Of a DNA stretch of 64,000 nt, positions 50,834-59,800 are shown piece after piece. The first letter of the stretch is position 1. Every line of letters starts with the position of its first letter. A program made the translations under genes and the position numbers. Source of the stretch: Bdellovibrionales bacterium RIFOXYC1_FULL_37_79. GTDB lineage: Bacteria; Bdellovibrionota; Bacteriovoracia; Bacteriovoracales; Bacteriovoracaceae. Under the pieces are notes generated by a model. It was not told the DNA's origin. It saw only the letters and a list, made by a program, of their open reading frames with translations, and made no database searches. The stretch spans positions 1 through 64,000 of the forward strand of contig MEQB01000067.1 in the NCBI GenBank assembly GCA_001770015.1, given 5' to 3'.

Positions 50834-50975
50834 ACAATTAATTCCTTTGCTCTGATGTTATTATTACTCGAAACAGGAAAGCCGACTCTGATTTTACCCG
50901 AGAAGTTGGTTTATGACAATGTAACTTTTTTTACCAATATGAACCTTGATTGTTTCTTATATTCAATAATGAGCC

Positions 50976-51500
50976 TCATTTTTTTTGTTCACTCTCCAGA
51001 TGGGAGTCCTGTAAAATTTTTTCTGTAAACGCCAGCATGATGGCCGAAATTAAAAAAACCAAATGGATAATTATTTGTATAGTGACCTGTTCTTTTTGTT
51101 TATGTCCAATGTCGATGAAAGATTTTAGTAGATGGATTCCTGAAATCCCCGCCATGGCCGCCGCAAGTTTGACCTTTAACGTTCCTGGGTTAATCCTCTC
51201 TAACCAGTCTGGTTTGTCTTCATGCTGGTTTAAATCAAGCTTGCTAACGAAGGTCGCATACCCTCCCACAATGACCATGATAAGAAGATTGGAAACCATG
51301 CTGATGTCAATTAAAGTTAATACTCCAATCATCATAACTTCGGCGGAAATTGTATTCACTGTTTTACACAAATAAATAAGTTCTAGTAGAAATTTATAAG
51401 TATAAAGCATGGTGCTGACCATGAGTCCTAGATAGATAGGGATTTGTATCCAGCGACTGGCAAAGACAACACTCTCCAAAAGATTTTCAAACCTTTTCAT
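50976..51500 (-). CDS. UPF0114 (YqhA-like) inner-membrane protein
   Basis: A 174-aa protein with three or four membrane helices and GAGGTAAAG before the ATG. It starts MKRFENLLESVVFASRWIQI and contains the family core LIDISMVSNLLIMVIVGGYATFVSKLD and WLERINPGTLKVKLAAAMAGIS. UPF0114 proteins are widespread and of unknown function. The gene stands alone upstream of asnA on the same strand. Confidence 0.88.
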   Translation of the reverse strand: MKRFENLLESVVFASRWIQIPIYLGLMVSTMLYTYKFLLELIYLCKTVNTISAEVMMIGVLTLIDISMVSNLLIMVIVGGYATFVSKLDLNQHEDKPDWLERINPGTLKVKLAAAMAGISGIHLLKSFIDIGHKQKEQVTIQIIIHLVFLISAIMLAFTEKILQDSHLESEQKK

Positions 51501-51801
51501 CTTTACCTCATATAAACAGGATCATATCTGATATGTGATGAAAGCAATTAAATTTTACAAAAACATAGCTTTAACATGTTGATTTACACTAATAATTTCC
51601 GGGTAAAAAACATTGGCCCTGTTGTAAAAGTTATTAAATGAGGACTGGAAAAAATATGCCGATAGTTGTGATTTGGTTTGGTAGTGCAAAAAGTAAATTG
51701 ATGATGAACGTTATTTAATTCTTTGGTTGGTTTTTCTTCATATAAAATATGTTATTGGTCAAGTTCTCTACTTTTTAATAATGTTAACAAGGAGAAGATT
51801 T

Positions 51802-52101
51802 ATGTCTAAAACAGAAGCGGAAAGATTGGTTACTGATCTTAAAACTATCGCACATCATGCAGAACAAGTTTTGATGTCTTCAGCTGAAACAGCAGGAGAA
51901 AAGGTTCATAATGTAAAAGAAAAATTATTAACCACGTTTGATTCAACAAAAGCCTCTTTGAAAAGCATGGAAAATCATGCCATTCATGCTGCCAAGACGA
52001 CGGATGTACATATCCGCAAACATCCTTATCAATCCATAGGGATCGCCCTCGGCGTTGGTACCCTTTTGGGAGCAATAGCTGCTAGGCATCAAGCGCAATG
52101 A
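51802..52101 (+). CDS. yqjD: DUF883 (ElaB/YqjD-type) membrane-anchored protein
   Basis: The ATG at 51802 (99 aa) has AAGGAG 8 nt upstream; the frame open from 51727 is ignored. The family layout is an N-terminal amphipathic coiled coil (SKTEAERLVTDLKTIAHHAEQ, and again TAGEKVHNVKEKLL), a conserved RKHPYQSIGIALGVGTLLGAI membrane helix and a short tail. E. coli YqjD ties stationary-phase ribosomes to the membrane; the role here is inferred. It overlaps the YqjE-like gene by 4 nt. Confidence 0.85.
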   Translation: MSKTEAERLVTDLKTIAHHAEQVLMSSAETAGEKVHNVKEKLLTTFDSTKASLKSMENHAIHAAKTTDVHIRKHPYQSIGIALGVGTLLGAIAARHQAQ

Positions 52102-52475
52102 ATGGTGATCAAGTAACAGAGCCAGGGTTTATTGAATTATGTAAAAAATTATTAAGCAACTCATTAACAGTTGTTCAGCAGCGAGTGGAGCTGATAAATA
52201 TCGAGCTTCTTGAAGAAAGATCTCGCTTGCTTACTGCAATATTTTTAGTAAGTGGTGTGATGATATTTATTCTCATGATGTTTTTAATGTTGACGCTTGG
52301 TCTGCTGCTTTTATGTGATGAAAATTATCGTTTGATGCTCGTTGGAATTTTGTTTTTGGTATATTTGGGTCTTGGGGCAATTTGTTTTTATTTGCTATTG
52401 AAACAAATATATAGAAAAACCATTTTTTCAACGACGTTGAACGAATTAAGAAAGGATCAAGAATGTTTGGGTTAA
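52098..52475 (+). CDS. yqjE: YqjE / phage holin 3.6-like membrane protein
   Basis: A 125-aa protein with an N-terminal amphipathic helix (TVVQQRVELINIELLEERSRL) and two membrane helices (FLVSGVMIFILMMFLMLTLGLLL and a second ending CFYLLLKQIY), as in the DUF1469 family. It is flanked by the YqjD- and YqjK-like genes with overlaps on both sides, reproducing the enterobacterial yqjDEK order. Confidence 0.85.
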   Translation: MNGDQVTEPGFIELCKKLLSNSLTVVQQRVELINIELLEERSRLLTAIFLVSGVMIFILMMFLMLTLGLLLLCDENYRLMLVGILFLVYLGLGAICFYLLLKQIYRKTIFSTTLNELRKDQECLG

Positions 52476-52795
52476 GATCAGAAAGTTTACAAAAACAAAA
52501 AGAAATCTTGATAAATCAAAACATTCAGCAACGGAATGAACTTGGTAAGGTACTTAATAATTTTGAAAGCATCGAAGTACTTTGGCTCGAACGGCTGGAA
52601 TGGGTAAGGAGCCATAAAACCTGGTTGGTAGGAGGTTTGGCCCTGATGGGTGGTTACTTGATTCCTAAAGCGAAAATTTCTCAAGGATTGATTATGAAAA
52701 TAGCAACTGACGAATTGGTGTTAAAAACTTTTTTGGCATTTTGTAAAGGTTATCAAAAGAGTAAAATCGTAGAAGTTAAAGATGAGTCTCTTTAA
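52463..52795 (+). CDS. yqjK: YqjK-like protein
   Basis: A 110-aa protein with a coiled N-terminus, a central SHKTWLVGGLALMGGYL hydrophobic segment and a charged tail. Its placement after YqjE with a 13-nt overlap, rather than strong sequence motifs, supports the call. Its last codons lie inside the stem of a terminator (52781-52812), so coding and termination signals overlap. Confidence 0.65.
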   Translation: MFGLRSESLQKQKEILINQNIQQRNELGKVLNNFESIEVLWLERLEWVRSHKTWLVGGLALMGGYLIPKAKISQGLIMKIATDELVLKTFLAFCKGYQKSKIVEVKDESL

Positions 52796-52820
52796 AATCA
52801 GCGAGACTCATCTTTATTTT
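52781..52820 (+). terminator. Rho-independent terminator overlapping the yqjK-like stop
   Basis: A perfect 10-bp stem, GATGAGTCTC (52781-52790) and GAGACTCATC (52803-52812), encloses the TAA stop in a 12-nt loop. TTTATTTTT follows. It ends the yqjDEK operon. Confidence 0.85.
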
Positions 52821-53579
52821 TCAATTAATATGTGATTGCGTGGTCCAGGATTCAGGACGTTTAAAATGTTGGTGGAGTTCTTGTTCAAAATCACGGGTAA
52901 TTAAACTCATTGTAGTAAATTCGGGGCATTGGTGTATGCTTTTTTGTGTGCGATCGATATAAACTTTTTCTTCAACCCAACTTACATGATCAATCCAATC
53001 TGGCGAAATCAGCACTTTTTTACCAGGTAACCAATTATGAGTATCAATAATCAAATAGCGAATCGCCCAAGTTTTTGTATTAATGATAAAATCATCCACA
53101 TGACCTATTTCCCCATCGGTGGCCTGAATATGGTGTGCACCTACGTCCCGAGTGCTCCGTAAATGAAGGTCAAATGGTTTGCTACCATGGTCGTTTAATA
53201 TTTGTGTTTCAGGGTCATAAGTAACGTGGTGTGAATTACCCAAGCTGTTGGGGATATTCCAATACATGGGCCAGCCAAAATAGCCATGGTATTGTTCTTC
53301 AAATTGTCTCGATACAGGTTTATCAGTTTCAGGAGAAGGACAATCTTCAATTTGTTTTTTAGTTAAATTAATTTCGATGGTTTCTTTTTCCTTGTTGACC
53401 GATCTTAGCGCATGTGGGGATATTAAAACCAGCTTACTTGAAAGCCAGTCTCCAGTATCTACCACTAAATATCTAATGGTCCAATGATGGTCATCAAAAT
53501 AAAATTCTTTAACAGTACCAATCTCCCCGTCAAGACTGGCCAATTTATAGCCCTGTAGTGTTTTTGCATTGTTTAACAT
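52821..53579 (-). CDS. Tandem PRC-barrel protein
   Basis: A 252-aa soluble protein made of two PRC-barrel domains. Domain 1 (about 1-90) has SLDGEIGTVKEFYFDDHHW, YLVVDTGDWL and KLVLISPHAL. Domain 2 (about 145-230) repeats this as ATDGEIGHVDDFIINTKTW, YLIIDTHNWL and KVLISPDWI. PRC barrels bind proteins or RNA and are common in stress-linked cytoplasmic proteins. The gene converges with the yqjDEK operon. A regulatory or structural role is likely; no catalytic residues are seen. Confidence 0.9.
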   Translation of the reverse strand: MLNNAKTLQGYKLASLDGEIGTVKEFYFDDHHWTIRYLVVDTGDWLSSKLVLISPHALRSVNKEKETIEINLTKKQIEDCPSPETDKPVSRQFEEQYHGYFGWPMYWNIPNSLGNSHHVTYDPETQILNDHGSKPFDLHLRSTRDVGAHHIQATDGEIGHVDDFIINTKTWAIRYLIIDTHNWLPGKKVLISPDWIDHVSWVEEKVYIDRTQKSIHQCPEFTTMSLITRDFEQELHQHFKRPESWTTQSHIN

Positions 53580-53858
53580 AATGGTAATTCCTTGGTTGTT
53601 TTGTTTGGAACCGACTTAATTTAAACAAGAAAAAATAGCCTATAATTTATGAAGAAATATCAAAGTAAAAATGAAATGGTGTTCACTTTTTATAATATTT
53701 CTGAACATGAACAAACTTTAATTTTCAATTCAATCTTTCTTCATACTAAAGTGCTAGGGTTCAAATCATAAGTCGTGCACGTTTAATATTCCCACTAACA
53801 TAAGAAACAGGTTGTATATGATTAATGTGAGAAATAATTTTGATTGCAAAGAATCCGC

Positions 53859-56800
53859 ATGAAAATGCCTCTTGTCTTTAGAAAAAAAAATATTTCAAAA
53901 TATTCTTATTTAGTTTTTGAAGATCCAATCCGGTCAGAAATATTTAGCGCAACACACTTGGAAAGACATGGGGCCAGCTTGGCCGAAGCACAAAACGTCA
54001 CGCTTGATCCCGGTCGGGGTGTAAATATCTCGGTTAAACTTATAAAAAATGAAAGGTTGCTTAGAGAATCTTACAGAATAATTCTCAAAGAGATAGATGA
54101 GCAAAGGGCAATTACGCCAGCTGCTGAATGGTTGGTTGATAATTTTCATATAATTGAAGAACAAATTAAAAATATTAGATTTCATTTGCCGCTGGAATAT
54201 TACTGGGAACTTCCTAAGCTATCCGTAGGTCCTCTTATTGGTTACCCTCGGATATATGGTATCGCTTGGGCATTTGTGGCTCATAACGATAGCCTTTTTG
54301 ATCTTGAACTTTTGAAACGTTTTGTGAAATCTTATCAAAAAGTCCAACCACTTACCATCGGTGAATTATGGGCCATTTCCATTACTATTCAGATAGTAAT
54401 GATTGAGAATTTGAGACGGATTGCCAGTAGAATTGTTGGATCGCAGACCGGGAGATCACTTGCTGATAAAATTGCAGATGAACTTCTTGAATTAAATGGA
54501 AATTCAACCGTTATTCGTCCTATAGATAAAATTATAAAAGAATTAAATGAATTACCGCTTTGTAGAAGTTTTGCGGTTCAACTGATTCAAAGATTAAGAT
54601 CACAAGATACAAAAGTTCTTCCACTCCTTAAGTGGCTCGACGACCGTTTGCTGGGACATGGAATTAGTCTGGATAAAATTGTTATGGAGGAACACGCAAG
54701 TCTGACGGCAGCTAATGCTACAGTTAGAAATATCATTACCAGTATGCGATTAATGTCGGCATTTGATTGGCGGCCATTTTTTGAAGAAGTGAGCTTGGTG
54801 GATGAAAAGTTTAAAGACGAGCCTACGTATAGTAGAATGGATTTTATTACACGGGATCGGTATCGTCATGGGTTGGAAAAGCTGGCCAGAGCTGCAAGCC
54901 GACCTGAACTCTTTGTTGCCCAGTTATTACTTGATAAAACCAAAACAATTCGTAATCAATGTCAAAATCAAGTAACCGAAATTGACAACAAAAAAGCTGA
55001 TCTTGGATACTATCTTATTTCTTCAGGACGTTATGAATTTGAACATGATATTGGCGTCAAGATAACGTTTTTAAATCAATTTTTAAGATGGTGTATCACG
55101 CATGCGCAGCTGTGTTATTTAGGGAGTATTTTTGTTTTAACTTTATTACTTTTATATTTTTGTTCACCCACAAGCTTGCTTTGGGCCATACCCGGTTTTT
55201 TCGTAGCATTAGATATTTCAATTTCACTACTTAATTATATAACACTTGGTTGCCTGGAACCACGGCATCTTCCTCGTCTTGAACTAGCAAGCAAAATTCC
55301 TTCTGATTTGAAAACATTTGTAGTCGTACCAACGCTTTTTCATGATGAAGCAGATATTATAAAACAAATTGATCAACTTGAAGTCCACTATCTTTCAAAT
55401 CCTGATGGGGCTGTCCATTTTGCGCTTTTATCAGACTGGACAGATGCAGATCACGAAACGGTTTCTACCGACTTGACACTGCTCAATATGGCATTTTTTA
55501 AAATTAAAAAGTTGAATTTAAAATATGGCCTTGTGAATGATGGTGAAAATCGTTTTTATATTTTTCATCGTAAGCGAATATGGAATGAAGTCGAAAATAC
55601 GTGGATGGGGTGGGAGCGTAAACGAGGTAAAATCCATGAATTTAATCTCCTTCTTCGAGGTGCTAAAGACACTACATTTCTTGATTTTGCTGATAATTAT
55701 TTAAAGATTCCAATGAAGGTTCGTTATGTAGTCACCTTGGATGCAGACACCAAGCTTCCTAAAGGATCTTTAAATAAACTAGTTGGGACGTTAGCCCATC
55801 CCCTTAATCAAGCGCGCTTTGATACCTCCACTAATTGCGTGAAAGAGGGGTATGGAATTTTACAGCCGAGAATTACATCGGCTTTGCCATCAACCAAGGA
55901 TAGTACAATTTTTCAGCGGCTATATGCTGGATCTTGTGGCATTGACCCCTATACATCAGTGAGTTCAGATGTTTATCAAGATCTTTTTGGAGAAGGTAGT
56001 TATACGGGGAAAGGTATCTATGAGGTTGATGTTTTTGAACAAGCCCTAAAAGGACGAATTCCGGAAAATCGAATTTTAAGTCATGATCTTTTTGAAGGTA
56101 TTTTTGCACGTTGTGGACTTATAAGTGATGTAGAGTTTTTCGAAGACTATCCTTCACATAGCGAGGTTGCCCAGGCCCGAATTCATCGCTGGACGAGGGG
56201 TGATTGGCAACTTCTTCCTTGGATCTGTGGCCGGGAAGGAAAAAATATTTCTCTCATTAGTCGATGGAAAATGTTTGATAACCTACGCCGTTCATTAAAT
56301 CCACCGTTAATATTATTCTTACTGGTACTCATTTTTACAACGGAAATTGCAACCGTTTTACCGTGGATTTTACTTATTTTGGTCAATGTTGGATTACCCT
56401 CATTTTATCCTTTTTTCCTAAAACTCATTTCAATCAATAATAAAAATCCATTGAAACAACAATTCCAAGTTCTTTTTGAATTTTTTCATTTGGGATCGGG
56501 ACGATTTTTTTTGAATATCGTATTTATTCCTCATCACTCGGGAATTTATTTGGATGCCATCTTGCGAACGCTTTTTAGATTAATAATTTCAAAACGAAAA
56601 CTTCTGGAATGGACTGCGGCGGCTCAATCCACCATGCTTTCGAGCCATAACCTTGGGAGTTTTCTAAACAGCATGATTAAAGTCCAAATTTTTACCAGCC
56701 TGTTATTGATTTATGTTTTTAACTTTCATTTTAATAATTTTTTTCTGGCTTTGGGGGTTGCCTTTTTTTGGTTATTAAGCCCTTTTATTGCTTGGCAAAT

Positions 56801-59800
56801 AAGTATTCCCGCATCAATAAATAAAGCGGCGAAAGCATTATCGAAAAATGATATAATTTTATTGCGGGATTCTGCCCGAAAAATATGGCGTTTTTTTACA
56901 ACTTTTGTCACGGAAAGAGAAAATTTTCTGCCTCCTGATAATTTTCAAGAAGATCCAAATCCAGTGGTTGCTCATAGAAGTTCTCCTACTAACTTTGGCC
57001 TTTATTTATTATCCGTTATGGCCGCTCGTGATTTTGGATGGATTGGAATTTTAGATATGGTCAAACGACTTGAATTAACTCTTGAGCATATGCAAAAACT
57101 TCCTCGTTACAACGGACATTTTTATAATTGGTATGAAACGACAAATTTGCAAGCTTTAGAACCACGATATATATCGTCCGTCGATAATGGAAATTTAGCG
57201 GGGCATCTTTTAACGTTAGCGCAAGGTTGTGAGGAGATGTTAAAACGTCCAGTAATTTTAACCAATAGTTTGATTGGCATTCAAGACACCTTTAGACTTT
57301 TCAAATATACCCTGTCTCAACTGCCAGATGACAAAAGAATATTAACCGTTGACCGTAGTCATATTATTGTGGCAGCCTTTGAGCTTGAGACTTTATTGCT
57401 AACATTTTTTGATCGAATATTGGATAAGGATCTTTTTTGCAATCAGCTTTTAATCAAGGCTGAAGCTTTGGTGGATGTAGTGCGTACCTACATGTTAGAG
57501 AGTGAAGATAATGAAAATAACGAAATTTTAAATTGGGCACAAATGGTCAATGATGAGGTAAAAAGTCATGTGTTAAATTATCGACAACTTATTCCTTGGG
57601 ATATTTATTCCAATTTTAATGAGATGATTGCTTTTGATAAAAATCGTTCTGCTTTAGGACAAATTCCACTGGGCCTTTTATCTTCACGATGTACCGAGTA
57701 CGCGGCGTATTTGCGACGGCTGGGAAATACGTCTCTTTCAAGTGATGCTATATCCATAATTCAGGCATTGGAGTTTTCCGCTTCAACTTGTGACAATGTT
57801 TCAAAAAAATTAATTGAAATTGCATCTATTTGTCGTCATCTTATCAATGAAATGAATTTCAATTTACTATATGATAAGGAAAGAAAACTTTTTTCAATTG
57901 GTCTTCGCGTCTCGGAAAATTTACTTGATACCAATCATTATGACTTGTTTGCCTCTGAGGCTAGACTTCTTAGTTTCGTAGCAATTGCCAAAAATGATGT
58001 GGACGTGTCCCATTGGTTCCGTTTAAATCGTTCGCTTGTCGCGGTAAAAAAAGGGGCGGTACTTGCTTCATGGTCAGGGTCCATGTTTGAGTACATTATG
58101 CCTGCGCTGGTTATGAATAGTCCCCATGCAAGCTTATTGGAACAAACGAATCGTCTTGTGGTTGAAAATCAGATAAAATACGCCCAGCAAAAATCAATAC
58201 CTTGGGGTATTTCCGAATCGGCTTATAATATTAGGGACATTCATCTTACTTATCAATATTCAAATTTTGGGATCCCTGCTCTTGGTTTTAAGCGCGGTCT
58301 TGGCAAAGATCTTGTCATTGCACCTTATGCAACATTTCTAGCTGCGATGATTAATCCGATGGAAGCCGTATATAATTTAAAACAAATCCAAGTATTAAAG
58401 GGTGAAGGGATTTATGGATTTTACGAATCCTTAGACTTTACCAAGGAGCGTCTTCCAGAAGGTGCCTCGCAGGCGGTTGTTAAAACATATATGGCACATC
58501 ATCAAGGAATGTCACTGGTCTCAATCGTCAATGTTTTGTTTGATAATTTATTTTGTAAACGATTCCACCAAGAGCCAATCGTAAAAGCCTGCGAACTTCT
58601 TCTTCAAGAGAGAGTACCTACAGATGCTTTAACCACAAAATTCAGAGACAATCATGCCGAGGTAGAGCATCCTAGCAATAATAACGAAACTATTGATAGG
58701 CATTATTACACACCCAATACATCTGTTCCACGCACTCATCTTCTCTCGAATAACCAATACGTTGTCATGATTACCACTTCGGGTTCTGGTTATAGTCATT
58801 TTAAAAATATTTCAATCACCCGTTGGCGTGAGGATGTTACTCTCGACTGTTTGGGAAGTTATATTTATTTTCGTGATATTCATTCACAAAAAATATGGTC
58901 CGCAGGTTTTCAGCCTACCTGTGCAAAACCAGAAAGTTATGAAGTGGTTTTTACCGAGGATCGTGCATGTATCACCAGGGTTGATAATAAAATTTTGTCT
59001 CGTTTGGAAGTTTTTATTTCGCCCGAAGATAATGTCGAAATTAGACGTGTAACTCTTACCAATAATGGTTTAAATGTTCGAGAGATTGAAATTACTTCTT
59101 ATGCTGAAGTGGTTTTAAATACCCAGCAGGCAGATGTTGTGCATTCTTGTTTTTCCAATCTTTTTGTCCAAACTGAATATTGTGCTGACGTTGGTTGTTT
59201 AATTGCCACACGTCGTCCACGTTCAAAAAATGATGAAAGTCTATGGATGGCCCATGTTATTACTGCGGACATAAATTCCATTGGCGAAATAGAATATGAA
59301 ACGGATCGAGCACGATTTATTGGCAGAGGAAGAAGTCTTAATAATCCTGTTTCGATTGTCGATGGAAGACCTTTATCTAATACGGTCGGTGCCGTTTTGG
59401 ATCCTATCACAAGTCTTAGAAAACGTGTTATCATTTCATCAGGTGCAACTGTCTATGTAACCTTTTCTACAATAATCAGTTCCACTCGAGAAGATGTACT
59501 GCGTTTAGCAGATAAGTATCGTGATATTGCCACCCTCAAACGTGCTTCAAACTTGGTCTGGATTCAGGCCAAAGTAGTTCTTCATTATCTGGGCATCAGA
59601 CCAGAGGAAGCCAATTTGTTTCAACAACTTGCCAATAGATGTTTATATATGGATACTTCACTTCGGCCTTCCGGTGAAGTGCTTAAACACAATGTGCTTA
59701 GTATTAATTATTTATGGCATCATGGAATTTCCGGTGATAATCCTATAGTGTTAGTTCGTATTGATGATATTGAAGATAAAGGTATTATTCAACAATTGTT